A stretch of 64,000 bases of DNA from Adiantum capillus-veneris (lineage: Eukaryota > Streptophyta > Polypodiopsida > Polypodiales > Pteridaceae). Shown piece by piece: positions 33,632 to 43,829 of the stretch. The position numbers and the translations under genes were made by a program. A model generated the notes under the pieces. It saw nothing but the letters and a program-made list of their open reading frames with translations. It was not told the DNA's origin and did no database searches. The number at the start of each line of letters is the position of its first letter. Position 1 is the stretch's first letter. The stretch spans positions 114,643,477 to 114,707,476 of the forward strand of contig CM043949.1 of assembly GCA_014529385.2 (NCBI GenBank), written 5' to 3'.

Positions 33632-36600
33632 ATGGCTCAATCTACGGAGAAAGAGATTTTTGGTGCGTTTACATCCGAAGACAAATTGGATGGTACCAAC
33701 TATTCTCTTTGGTCTTTTATGGCCAAAAATGTTTTGGTTGGTAAAGGATTGTGGGATTATGTATCTGGAGATGAAGTTCGTCCAGGTAGCATTGCACCTG
33801 CCACGCCTGGTCGTGGTGCAACTGTTGGTGCAGGACCCTCACAAGTCACTCCAGAGCAAAAGAGATGGGATACTAAAGATGCACAGGCTATGGCTGTGAT
33901 TGCCTTAACCATAAAGAGGACAATCACACCACATATCAGATCTTGCAGAACTTCTGAGGATGCTTGGAACACTCTGCAAGCTATGTTTGGAGGAAGAAAC
34001 GCTGCCAGAATAGAGTTTTTGAAGAAACAACTTGACAAAATACAGATGGACGAAGGTGACGATATTGTCGAGCATCTTACAAAAATCAGGGATCTTAAAG
34101 AGCAATTGCTTAGCATTGATGAAGTGATTCCAGAGAAGGACTTGGTTTCCAAAACACTCAATTCACTACCACCATCTTATTTGACTTTTCAGACTTCTTT
34201 GACTCTATCTTTGCGAGCTAATCCTGACCCTCTTCATTTTGAAGAGTTAGTGGCTTTGCTATTGCAGGAGGATCAATCACGTAAGAACAAGTCTTTACAG
34301 GTGGATGGTATGGATCATGCTCTTGTTGTACAGAACAAAAACAGGGGTAAAGAGAGTGCTCATCACTCCAAGTCTAGTGCAGGACAATCTTCAGAGAAGT
34401 CTAAAGGTGATTCCGACAAGTCCAAGAAGAAAGGTAAATGTCACTACTGTAAGAAACCTGGTCACTACATTAGTGAGTGTAAAAAGCGAATTGCTAAAGA
34501 AAAGAAGAAAGAGTCAAGTTTGGTCGTTTCAGCTTCTGGTGATTCTTCTACAGCTAAAGAAGAGTCTGCAAACTTTGTGCAGGATTCTTATGCTTTTGTA
34601 GTATGTTCAGATTTTTCTGCTTACAGTGTTGACAAGACACAAATGATTTGGTACTTTGATAGTGGTGCATCCAGGCATATTACTTCAAGGAAGGATTTGT
34701 TTTGTTCATTGGATGCAGCTCCAGCAGGAAAGAAGGTGACATGTGCAAATAATGCTTCTTATCCGATCAAAGGCGTTGGTAAGATTTTGATTACCATTTC
34801 AGATGGTTCAGATTTATGCTTGCCAGATGTCCTATATGTTCCAGGGATCAAGAAGAATTTGTTGTCTGTATCCTCTCTTGCAAAAAATGGTCTTCGGGTC
34901 ATTTTTGAGGATGACAGATGTGTTGTACGAGATCGAGAGAATGGTTATTCTCTTATCACTACAGATACGCTGGACAATGGACTATTTGTGCTAGATCGTT
35001 ATGAAAAGCAGATTCAGGTATGTATTGTAGAAACAAAGACTCAGGCCATGCAGGATGCTGAGTTGTGGCATGCTAGATTTGGGCATGTTGGTTATGGCAG
35101 TTTGATGACTTTACAACGTCATAATATGGTGCATGATTTGTCTTTATTGGAGATGCCACCAAGACATGTATGTGAAGGTTGCGTTCTTGGAAAGATGCAC
35201 AGATTTGCATTTTCGCAGGATGGTTCAGTTAGAGCGACACGAAAGTTGCAGCTTGTACACAGTGATGTATGTGGTCCTATGAGGACGCCATCTATAGGAA
35301 ACAGCCTTTATTTTGTGACCTTCATTGATGACTTTTCCAGGTTTTGTTGGGTGTATCCACTCAAAGCAAAGTCAGATGTGTTTGCAGTTTTTCAACATTA
35401 TGTCGCCATGGTTGAAAATGAAACAGGTTACAAAGTACAGACTCTTCGTACCGATCGAGGAGGTGAATACATGTCAGGTGCATTTAAGGATTTTTTGGGA
35501 AAGAAAGGCATTAAACACCAATGCACTATGCCATACACACCACAACAGAATGGTGTTGCAGAAAGGAAGAACAGGTCTTTAATGGAGACAGCTAGATGTA
35601 TGCTCAAGGCTAAGAGTTTGCCTCATAAGCTATGGATGGAGGCAGTTGCTTGTGCAGCACATGTTTTGAACAGGTGTCCTACTCGTGCCTTGAAGACCAT
35701 TACTGCATATGAAGCTTGGTATGACAAAAAACCTTCAGTCAGTTATCTTCGTGTTTTTGGTTGTCTTGCTTATGCTCACATCCCTCAGCAGTTACGTGGA
35801 AAGCTTGATGATAAGGCAATCAAATGTATATTTGTGGGGTACAGTAGTGGAAGTAAAGGTTATAGACTTTACAATCCTGCTACAAACAAGATTTTTGAAA
35901 GTCGTGATGTAATTTTTGCAGAAACTACTGCTCAACCTATGGTTGCTTTTGATGTACCTCATATGCAGACACATGATGTATTTGAAGGTTTGCTTCCTTC
36001 TTTTGTGGAGAATCAAGAATCACAACAGGTTGATAATCTCGATCAATCTTTTGATCAGCATGTGACACCTCATGATGTAGAGGAAATTGTGCGTGAAGAG
36101 CAAGAAGTTCTCAGGGAAGAAAGAACCTTGCCTAAATGGGTTCAGAAAACTTTGCAGGATAGCAAGTTGGATGCACCGTTGCCACGAAAAACACGTGCTG
36201 GTACTACTTTTGGCAGAGAGCAAGTAGATTTGGCTTGCTTTAGCACTCTTTGTGATGCAGATGAGCCTGATTCATTTGAACAAGCTTTAGAGTGTGTTCA
36301 GTGGAAAGATGCTATGCAGCAAGAAATTGATTCTATTCATAAGAATCATACATGGGATCTAGTGGACTTGCCTACAGGTAAAAAGCCTATTGGTACAAAG
36401 TGGGTTTTTAAGGTAAAAAGGAAACAAGATGGTACTGTTGACAGGTACAAAGCAAGGCTTGTGGCAAAAGGCTATGCGCAACAGAAAGGCATAGATTATG
36501 ATGAAACCTTTGCTCCTACTTCTCGTGCATCCACAGTTAGATCACTAGTTGCAATTGCTGCTCATCATGGTTGGAAAGTGCATCAGTTGGATATCAAAAC

Positions 36601-37813
36601 TGCTTTTTTGAATGGTGATTTGCAGGAAGAAGTTTATGTAATTCAACCAAGTGGTTTTGTTGTAAAAGGTCAAGAGCAAAAGGTATGTAGATTGCGTAAA
36701 GCTTTGTATGGTCTCAAACAGGCTCCAAGAGCATGGTATGAGAAGATACATACTTATTTGATTGGCCAGGGATTTCAGAATAGTCCAACAGAAAGTACTT
36801 TGTATGTCAAAAAGAGAGATGGAGTTCTCATTATGCTAACACTTTATGTGGATGATATGCTTCTTACAGGCAATAATGCAAATGAAATTGAAGCGTTTAA
36901 AGATGCTTTGAGAAAAACCTTTGAGATGTCTGATCTTGGTTTGCTACATTATTACTTGGGTATTCAGTTTGTGCATTCAGAGGATGGCATATACATGTTG
37001 CAGGCAAAATATTTGCATAAAATTTTGGACAAGTTTGGTATGCAAAATTGTAAGCCAATCTCTACACCCGTAGAAACTGGATCAAAGTTGAGCATGCACG
37101 ATGCTGGAGAACCTTTTGATGTACATACTTATGCAGCAACGGTTGGTTGCTTGATATATTTGGCAGGCAACACTCGTCCAGACATTCAATTTGGGGTTTC
37201 ACAAGCAAGCAGATTTATGCACAGCCCAGGTATGCATCATTGGCAAGCTGTGAAGCGCATACTTCGTTACCTTTCAGGTACCCCTAATCTTGCCATGTTC
37301 TTTCCAAGGGGGGATATGTATGGAAAGCACAGTTCTATGCAGCTTCTTGGTTACAGCGATTCAGATTGGGCTGGTGATTTTGACACACGACATTCCACAA
37401 GTGGCAATTGTTTTTTCTTGGGAAATGCATGTATATCTTGGCTAAGCAAGAAGCAACCCACAGTGGCTACATCAACTTGTGAAGCTGAGTACAGGGCAGC
37501 TTTCACGGCAACAGTTGATTGTGTATGGATACGCAGGTTATTGGCAGATCTTTGTGAGTGTCAACAGGCACCCACTACCATTTTCACTGACAGTCAGAGT
37601 GCTATGGCAGTTGCAAGGAATCCAGTATTTCATGCAAGAACAAAGCACATAGAGGTTCACTACCACTATGTCAGGGAAAGGCTACATGCAGGGGAGATCA
37701 CACTAACTTACTGTCCTACACAGGATAACATTGCAGATCTATTTACGAAGGCGTTATCACGAGAAAAGTTTGAAGCTTTCCGAAAAGCTTTGGGCTTACT
37801 CTCATACACATGA
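33632..37813 (+). CDS. gag-pol: CopD gag-pol polyprotein, intact
   Basis: I chose the ATG opening MAQSTEKEIFGAF (an ATG five codons upstream, MCIYS, lacks family support), giving 1,393 residues. Approximate positions: UBN2 gag 20-230; CX2CX4HX4C knuckle at 269 (CHYCKKPGHYISEC); protease site at 341 (FDSGASRHIT); HHCC region from 477 (LWHARFGHVG); integrase Asp/Asp/Glu in HSDVCGP, RTDRGGEY and NGVAERKN (543, 606, 640); RT with TAFLNGDLQEEVY, LYGLKQAPRAWYE and YVDDM (about 1071); RNase H with YSDSDWAGD (1243), STCEAEYRAA, FTDSQSAMAVA and ARTKHIEVHYHYVRE. All catalytic residues I can check are present. Confidence 0.96.
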   Translation: MAQSTEKEIFGAFTSEDKLDGTNYSLWSFMAKNVLVGKGLWDYVSGDEVRPGSIAPATPGRGATVGAGPSQVTPEQKRWDTKDAQAMAVIALTIKRTITPHIRSCRTSEDAWNTLQAMFGGRNAARIEFLKKQLDKIQMDEGDDIVEHLTKIRDLKEQLLSIDEVIPEKDLVSKTLNSLPPSYLTFQTSLTLSLRANPDPLHFEELVALLLQEDQSRKNKSLQVDGMDHALVVQNKNRGKESAHHSKSSAGQSSEKSKGDSDKSKKKGKCHYCKKPGHYISECKKRIAKEKKKESSLVVSASGDSSTAKEESANFVQDSYAFVVCSDFSAYSVDKTQMIWYFDSGASRHITSRKDLFCSLDAAPAGKKVTCANNASYPIKGVGKILITISDGSDLCLPDVLYVPGIKKNLLSVSSLAKNGLRVIFEDDRCVVRDRENGYSLITTDTLDNGLFVLDRYEKQIQVCIVETKTQAMQDAELWHARFGHVGYGSLMTLQRHNMVHDLSLLEMPPRHVCEGCVLGKMHRFAFSQDGSVRATRKLQLVHSDVCGPMRTPSIGNSLYFVTFIDDFSRFCWVYPLKAKSDVFAVFQHYVAMVENETGYKVQTLRTDRGGEYMSGAFKDFLGKKGIKHQCTMPYTPQQNGVAERKNRSLMETARCMLKAKSLPHKLWMEAVACAAHVLNRCPTRALKTITAYEAWYDKKPSVSYLRVFGCLAYAHIPQQLRGKLDDKAIKCIFVGYSSGSKGYRLYNPATNKIFESRDVIFAETTAQPMVAFDVPHMQTHDVFEGLLPSFVENQESQQVDNLDQSFDQHVTPHDVEEIVREEQEVLREERTLPKWVQKTLQDSKLDAPLPRKTRAGTTFGREQVDLACFSTLCDADEPDSFEQALECVQWKDAMQQEIDSIHKNHTWDLVDLPTGKKPIGTKWVFKVKRKQDGTVDRYKARLVAKGYAQQKGIDYDETFAPTSRASTVRSLVAIAAHHGWKVHQLDIKTAFLNGDLQEEVYVIQPSGFVVKGQEQKVCRLRKALYGLKQAPRAWYEKIHTYLIGQGFQNSPTESTLYVKKRDGVLIMLTLYVDDMLLTGNNANEIEAFKDALRKTFEMSDLGLLHYYLGIQFVHSEDGIYMLQAKYLHKILDKFGMQNCKPISTPVETGSKLSMHDAGEPFDVHTYAATVGCLIYLAGNTRPDIQFGVSQASRFMHSPGMHHWQAVKRILRYLSGTPNLAMFFPRGDMYGKHSSMQLLGYSDSDWAGDFDTRHSTSGNCFFLGNACISWLSKKQPTVATSTCEAEYRAAFTATVDCVWIRRLLADLCECQQAPTTIFTDSQSAMAVARNPVFHARTKHIEVHYHYVRERLHAGEITLTYCPTQDNIADLFTKALSREKFEAFRKALGLLSYT

Positions 37814-37850
37814 TGATCTGCTACCTTGTACGGATTCACACTATCACTAC

Positions 37851-37860
37851 AGGGGGGATT
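37851..37860 (+). promoter_or_regulatory. CopD polypurine tract
   Basis: AGGGGGGATT abuts the 3' LTR start TGTAGACATG. Confidence 0.9.
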
Positions 37861-38137
37861 TGTAGACATGTAGTAGTGTTAGTGTGTATACGCGCTTCAC
37901 CAAGGGCACTTTTCTCCCACTGGGTTTTTCCCCCTGGACATCCGGTGTGAAAGAACACCTTATCTCTTAGGGTTTCATATAAGCTTTGTAGCTCTGAGTT
38001 TGAATACATTATTATTCCAATACAGAGAGATAGACTACAGAGATCTCGTACACAAGCTCTGTGTCTTCTCCTTCTCCATCTTCTTCCTACTCTGAGTTGC
38101 TGTCTTCCTTCTGTTTCATGTTTCATCATCTTCAACA
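37861..38137 (+). repeat. CopD 3' LTR (277 bp)
   Basis: Same length as the 5' LTR, with four differences (CAGGGG/CAAGGG, a T/C shift in the TTTCCC run, AAGGAC/AAGAAC, TTTCCTG/TTTCATG). Confidence 0.95.
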
Positions 38138-38190
38138 GTTGAGAGATAGGTGTTTCGGTTGGACGGTCCCACATCCTCGTCACTACTCAT

Positions 38191-38252
38191 AATGAGGATA
38201 AAAATCTTATAACCTGGACAACAAATTTAATATTCTATTGGCATTCTTCGTC

Positions 38253-38338
<86 letters not shown>

Positions 38339-39830
38339 ACCTCACATTCTCTAGTCATGTCCAATCCCCGCACACCTCGGTCTAGAGGTGCACGGAGATC
38401 AGAACCACCGGGTTATAATCTCGTCTTTATTGGTCAATACCTATATTTGTGGGTACAAGAAATCTACACACCCACGTCTACATGATACTGCATGTAGTGG
38501 ACAAAACCCCTTTGCCTCTTCTCTAGCTGTAGCACTTCACAGCATCTTAACATCTTTTCACAGTAGATCTTTTCACTGTTCGTCTAACTCTAAACCCTAA
38601 ACCGTAAGTAGTTCTTGCGTGGACTCGATCTAACGTAAATAAGCATAAATCTAAATAAACGTAAATCTAACTAAAAATAAACCTAAATCTAATTTAACGT
38701 AAGTCTACATCTAACCTAATCTTTAACGTCTTTTGGGATAGTTTCCTACGACGTTAAAACTCTCTTCTTCTTGTGTATGTGTGTGTGTGTGTGTGGGTAA
38801 ACCTAAATAAACCTAAGTCTAATCTAATATAACATAAATCTAAATCTAACGTAAATTATTTTATATTAAAAACAAAGAACTAAACTAATAGGGATTATAA
38901 GAACCTTAAAACTGATTTAACACATAATTTTTCACATAACTCGGCAAGAGTTGGCATTCTCATCACTAAAGATGTGAGAGTTAACTTCCGGCGGTGACGC
39001 TGCCTCATCTCCATCCACATCTGACGACAGCAATTGGCCATTTAGACCGTTCTTGCTCTTGTTACTAACTTTGAAGTTGCTGTTGAATGACTAGAGGTTG
39101 TCTAGATGGTCATTGTGTCGGGGATGTAGTGACTCTTGCCGCCCTGAAGATCCACCTTCTTCCCTATCTTTTGAAGACATTTCACCAGTACTTTTGGATC
39201 GACAAAGCCCACCATGAGTGAAGACAGCAATACCCTATATTCCATTGAGGGCTTTCTTCACCCGCTTCATGCAGGCATCGCAGTCTATGGAGACCTAAAT
39301 CTAATCTAGTATAACGTAAATCTAAATCTAGCGTAAATAAACGTAAATCTAACTAAAAATAAACCTAAATCTAATCTAATTTAACTTAAATAAACCTAAA
39401 TCTAATTTAACGTAAGTCTACATCTAACCTAATCTTTAATGTCTTTTAGGATAGTTTCCTACGACGTTATAACTCTCTTCTTCTTGTGTGTGTGCGCGTG
39501 TGTGGATGTGTGTGCCAATAAAAAGAGATAAATGGTATAACCTTTCTATCACCCATGCCAAGTATGATAGATTGATTATGCCATTTCCCTCTTGAATAAT
39601 AGGTCTTGAGTTCAACTCCTCGTCGGCTAGATCTTTAGGTCTTTTAATTTTAATTAGTTTCCTACGATGTTAAATTAGTTTCTCTCTCTTTCTCTCTCAA
39701 TGTGTGTGCGTTTTTTTGGATCGTATGCATGTTTTCTCTCTCTTTTCCTCTCTCAATGTGTGCGTTTTTTGTTTATGCATGTTCTCTCTCTCTTTTCCTC
39801 TCTCAATGCGTGCGTTTTTTGTTTATGCAT

Positions 39831-39879
<49 letters not shown>

Positions 39880-39999
39880 AACACTATGTGTGTGTGTGTA
39901 TGTGTGTGTGTGTGAGAGAGAGAGCGGGAGAGAGAAAGAGGGGAAGGGAACATGAGAATGAGGAGAGGGAAGGAGCATACCTGGCTCTCCTTCCTCTCC

Positions 40000-40047
<48 letters not shown>

Positions 40048-40057
40048 AGAAGAAAAA

Positions 40058-40094
<37 letters not shown>

Positions 40095-40189
40095 GAAGAG
40101 CGTTACCTGCTCCTTGCTTGAGGACGCCGAAAAACTCAGATCTGAGATCTGAGTTTTTGGGCACGCTCAGTTATTTTTTTAGCCCAGCC
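38191..40189. other. CACTA 5' region, repeat-rich, non-coding
   Basis: This is upstream of TNP2. It holds a (CT)n run (38256-38336), a roughly 110-bp direct duplication (38682-38790 and 39385-39495) rich in CCTAAATCTAA, three tandem copies of a roughly 50-bp TCTCTCAATGTGTGCGTTTT unit (39676-39834), then (CT)n, (GT)n and (GA)n blocks (39835-40095). No gene was recognised. Confidence 0.7.
40130..40158. repeat. Perfect 14-bp palindrome near the CACTA right end
   Basis: AAAAACTCAGATCT, one G, then AGATCTGAGTTTTT. Confidence 0.95.
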
Positions 40190-40309
40190 GGCGTCGCTAT
40201 GAGCGTCGCAAATTTCTTTGTAAATTTGCGACGCTCATAGCGATGCCGGGATTTGTTTTTTTGAGCGTCGCTGTGTGAGCGTCGCTAATATGAATAGCCT
40301 CTTATAGTG
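40190..40309 (-). repeat. CACTA right terminus with hairpin
   Basis: It ends (inverted) CACTATAAGAGGCTATTC. A 22-bp perfect inverted repeat (40194-40215 / 40222-40243) is built from the TCGCTATGAGCGTCGC motif; with one mismatch the arms extend to 28 bp. Confidence 0.9.
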
Positions 40310-41239
40310 GTAGCAACTACAGAAGTTGACAGTGCGGTGTGGCACTACCGACTTGGGCATATGAGTGCCAAAGGAATGCAAATCCTTCAAACAAAGAAGC
40401 TTCTACCAGGTTTGAAAGAAGTGGACTTAGAGTTCTGTGAAGATTGTGTTTATGGTAAACAAAAGAGGGTAAAATTTCAAAAATCAGGAAATGAAAGAAA
40501 AAATAAAAAACTTGAGTTGGTTCATTCTGATGTTTGGGGTCCTGCAAGTACACCATCACTTGGTGGCTCATTGTACTATGTAACATTCATAGACGATACG
40601 ACTAGAAAAACATGGGTTTATGTCATGAAGAATAAATCCGATGTATTTTCCATATTTCAAAGGTGGAAAGCCTTTGTGGAGAATGAAACAGGTACCAAGG
40701 TTAAATGCCTCAGATCCGACAATGGAGGCGAATATTGCAGCCAACCTTTTGAAAGATTTTGTGCTACCAATGGCATTAGGAGGCAAAGGACAACCCCAAG
40801 GACACCTCAACAAAACGGGATTTCGGAAAGGATGAACAGGACAATCATGGAACGAGCACGAAGCATGCGGCTACATGTAGGCCTACCGCTTGAGCTTTGG
40901 GCGGAAGCTATAAGTACGTCTGTGTACTTAATCAATCGCTCACCCTCAACGGCATTGGATGGGGGAGTTCCAGAAGAGGCATGGACAGGTAAACCGGTGA
41001 ATTATGAATTTCTCAAAGTGTTTGGGTGTGAGGCTTTTATGCACATAGATAGAAGCCTAAGATCAAAGTTAGATGCAAAGTCCAAAAAGTGTTTCTTCAT
41101 TGGCTATGGAGAAGGAGACTTTGGGTATCGCCTATGGAATCCTGAAGATGGTAAAATATTAAGGAGTAGGGATGTAATTTTTAACGAACAAAATATGTAC
41201 AGATTACTTGGAAAGAAAACAAACAAAAGAAACAGGTGA
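40310..41239 (+). pseudogene. pol: CopC integrase
   Basis: It continues the CopC frame from the GTA target codon: VWHYRLGHMSAKGMQIL and FCEDCVYGKQK (HHCC), HSDVWGP, RSDNGGEYC and NGISERMN (DDE core), FLKVFGCEAF and KKCFFIGYG. The GTG at 40307 belongs to the CACTA end and is not a start. The frame is lost in an A-rich tract at about 41220-41232. Confidence 0.88.
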
Positions 41240-42969
41240 TGAGTACATGGAGCTTGAGGACGGTGAAGACTCAAGAACTGCAAACGGTGACAATGTGCAA
41301 CAACGTCAACCAAATGAGGAGCCTCAACCTATTCCCCGAAGATCTACAAGAGCAAGTAGACCTCCAGAAAGGTTTGTTCCTTCCTTCAACCATCTCTTGA
41401 TCTCAGATTCTGGAGAGCCAGAATCATATGAAGAAGCTATGCAACATGAATCCAAAGAAGAATGGACAAAGAGCATGCAAGTGGAGATGGACTCACTACA
41501 TCGCAACCAAACATGGGAGTTGGTTGAGTTGCCTAAAGGTAAGCGGGCACTTCAAAACAAATGGGTGTACAAGCTAAAGGAAGAAGAAGGTGGGAAGAAA
41601 AGGTACAAGTCTAGGCTTGTGGTAAAAGGTTTTTCTCAAAAGAAAGGTATTGACTTCAATGAAATATTTTCTCCTGTTGTAAAAATGAACTCAATTAGGA
41701 TTGTCTTAAGCCTTGTGGCTGCTCATGATCTAAATCTCGAGCAAATGGATGTAAATACGGCATTCCCTCACGGTGACTTAGAGGAGGAAATGTACATGCT
41801 TCAACCAAAAGGGGTATGAAGTAAAAGGTAAGGAGAAAATGGTTTGCAGATTAAAGAAGAGCTTGTATGGTTTAAAGCAAGCATCAAGACAATGGTACTT
41901 GAAGTTTGATCGATGGATGTTGGATCATGGATTCAGAAGATGCAACTCGGATCACTGCGTCTACACGGAGAATTTGGGAGATGGGAAATTCATCATCCTA
42001 ATGTTGTATGTTGATGACATGTTGATTGCAAGTGCTAACATGCAGGACATCAAAGACCTAAAAGAGGAGCTGTCCAAATCTTTTTCAATGAAAGATTTAG
42101 GTGCTGCAAAGAGGATACTTGGTATGAAAATATCAAGGGACAGGACGAAGAAGACAATAAATCTATCTCAAGAAGATTACATCAAGAAGGTACTAAAAAG
42201 GTTTGCAATGCAAAATGCAAAACCAGTTTCTACACCTTTGACTGGTCATTTTAAACTAACGAAGGATATGTGTCCAAAGACACAAGAGGAGATAGCCTAT
42301 ATGTCTAAAGTTCCATATGCTGCAGCGGTAGGTTCTCTAATGTATGCTATGGTCTGGACAAGGCCAGACATTGCACATGCGGTGGGAGTTGTGAGTAGGT
42401 TCATGGACAACCCAGGTAAAGAGCATTGGCAAGCTGTGAAGTGGATACTTAGGTATCTAAAAGGGACAACAACAAATGCTTTGTATTTTGGAGGAACTGA
42501 TATTTTTCTAGAAGGGTATGTTGATGCAGATATGGAAGGGGACAAAGATACTCGAAGGAGCACTACTGGCTATGTGTTCATGGTTAGAGGCACAGTAGTA
42601 AGCTGGGCTTCAAAGCTGCAGAAAGTGGTTTCACTTTCTACCACGGAAGCAAAGTATGTAGCAATGACGGAGGCAAGCAAAGAAATTCTGTGGCTTCACA
42701 GATTCTTAGAAGAGCTTGGATTCAAACAAGACAATTGTGTCTTGTATAGTGATAGCCAAAGTGCTATCCATCTTGCGAAGAACTCAGCCTTTCATTCAAG
42801 GACAAAGCACATTGAGGTGAGATATCACTTCATACGCACTCTTTTGGAAGAGGGACAACTAAAGCTAGGAAAGGTGCATACAAGTGAAAATCCTGCAGAC
42901 ATGTTTACAAAGGTGGTCAACAAGGAGAAGTTGAGCTTTTGCTCATCTTCAATCGGCATTCAAGGATAA
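41240..42969 (+). pseudogene. pol: CopC reverse transcriptase-RNase H
   Basis: The frame reopened after 41225 reads RRSTRASRPPERFVPSF, NQTWELVELPKGKRA, KSRLVVKGFSQKKGIDFNEIFSPV and MDVNTAFPHGDLEEEMY. A second shift at about 41814 (an extra G in AAAAGGGG) moves to the frame of LYGLKQASRQWY, LMLYVDDMLIAS, RILGMKISRD, KVPYAAAVGSLMYAM, then RNase H (STTEAKYVAMTEA, LYSDSQSAIHLA, SRTKHIEVRYHFIRT). The catalytic YVDD is intact. It stops at 42969. Confidence 0.88.
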
Positions 42970-43020
42970 GAAGCCAGAATGGAAAGCAGTCACAGGTTTG
43001 GTTTGGAGATCAGTCTCCAA

Positions 43021-43029
43021 GTGGGAGAT
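43021..43029 (+). promoter_or_regulatory. CopC polypurine tract
   Basis: GTGGGAGAT immediately precedes the 3' LTR start TGTTAAG. Confidence 0.8.
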
Positions 43030-43696
43030 TGTTAAGTATGGAGCCTGATTTACCCTTGTAATTTTTTGTGGTAAAATCGCACATTTGTAAGGCCCCCATT
43101 ATGAGGAGAAGCCATCGTGCGTGAAGGAAAATCACTCACCGGAAACCAAAATTTTCACGGACAAGAATCAGGGGCACTTTAAAGGCCTCGGGGACGGAGG
43201 CCCTCGAGACTTTTTTTTTCGCCGGAATATTATGGCCGGAAAGTGGTCGGAAAACAACCGGTCGGTTGGCCGATGGCTGGTAGTCAATGGCCGATGGCCG
43301 GTGGTCGGAAGTCAATGGCCGGTGGCCGGTGGCCGAATTCAATGGCCGGTGGCTGAATTCAAAAGCGGACTTGTCTTCTCAAGGGCGGCCACACATGGGC
43401 GGATTGGAGGGTCCGATTTGGACTTATTCGCACAAGGGAGGCTACACATGGCTGTCTCTCATAAGAGAGGGCAACCCTTTTGGCCTATAAAAGGAGGCCA
43501 TTTCTACACACATTTCATAGTGTGAAGTTGATGCAACAAGGTGAGTGTGAGGTGGTGAGAGTGAAGCAAGGCGGGAGCTCCATTAAGGGTATAATCCCTT
43601 TGTAAACTACTTCTTGTTTTGAAGTACTAAAGCCATTGAGTGGCTGCTTTCCCGTGGACGTAGCCCACTTTGAGTGAACCACGTATATCGTGTGTA

Positions 43697-43745
<49 letters not shown>

Positions 43746-43829
43746 CTATAATCTCGTGTATGTAAATCTGTCTCTCTCCATTAAGTAATCTACTCAATTA
43801 TCTATTTAGCTACGTCTTATTTCCTAACA
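43030..43829 (+). repeat. CopC 3' LTR (800 bp)
   Basis: It is longer than the 5' LTR mainly because of an extra copy of a GGCCGGTGGCYGAATTC unit (43320-43365) and a longer (CT)n tract. Confidence 0.92.

Larger units (their letters stand above)
32948..38137 (+). mobile_element. CopD, intact young Ty1/copia retrotransposon
   Basis: The element is 5,190 bp with perfect GTTGA duplications (32943-32947 and 38138-38142). It has two 277-bp LTRs differing at four positions, a primer site, one uninterrupted polyprotein frame and a polypurine tract. It is inserted in TNP2 exon 1 in the opposite orientation to the transposase. Low LTR divergence and an open frame suggest recent insertion and possibly retained activity. 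Confidence 0.96.
29267..38190 (-). pseudogene. CACTA TNP2-type transposase gene, split by CopD and carrying a stop
   Basis: Exons on the minus strand are 38190-38138 (ATG, 17 codons), 32942-32463, about 32355-31627, 31543-30939, 30864-30100, 30019-29657 and 29575-29267. Junctions from exon 3 onward keep phase; the first acceptor is unresolved. Domains in order are a transposase-associated zinc region (CPCNQCKHA), TNP2 (HACPNDCILFRGEY, CPKCDSERY, RLGLAMDGVNP, LLDPMHIFKNVGNLL), LKSHDWHKMCQ, DUF4218-like (HLLVHIVDEVEIAG, WMFFLERFMKTLKGYVRQKA) and DUF4216-like (TYFGTLQEILRIDY, WWYVIEVAPRS). A TGA at 31044-31046 interrupts exon 3 (ETI-stop-SLRTPTGVM), consistent with CGA to TGA. An ATG at 32956 is LTR sequence, not the native start. 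Confidence 0.85.
27084..40309 (-). mobile_element. CACTA (En/Spm) DNA transposon containing CopD
   Basis: The termini are CACTTCAAGAGGTTGT (left) and, inverted, CACTATAAGAGGCTATTC (right), the CACTA signature. They are flanked by identical 3-bp GTA duplications (27081-27083 and 40310-40312). Subterminal regions are packed with TAGCGACG/CGTCGCTA motifs in both orientations. Two minus-strand genes are present, TNPA-like and TNP2-like. The host copia frame is restored in phase when the element plus one GTA is removed. Length is 13.2 kb, about 8 kb without CopD. Confidence 0.93.
25020..43829 (+). mobile_element. CopC, Ty1/copia retrotransposon containing the CACTA element
   Basis: It is bounded by perfect CTACC duplications (25015-25019 and 43830-43834) and has LTRs of 767 and 800 bp. 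Without the CACTA insertion it is about 5.6 kb: gag-protease (25860-27083), then integrase, RT and RNase H (40310-42969). Removing the CACTA element and one GTA restores one frame across 27083/40310. Two further frameshifts (about 41225 and 41814) make it defective. Confidence 0.93.

Noticed and set aside
39700-40164. Open frames across the (CT)n/(GT)n/(GA)n blocks
   Set aside because: Low-complexity dinucleotide repeats are open in several frames and encode only alternating residues; no gene.
40307-40309. GTG at 40307 as a start for the CopC integrase
   Set aside because: It is the last three bases of the CACTA terminus; the real frame comes from gag upstream of 27083.
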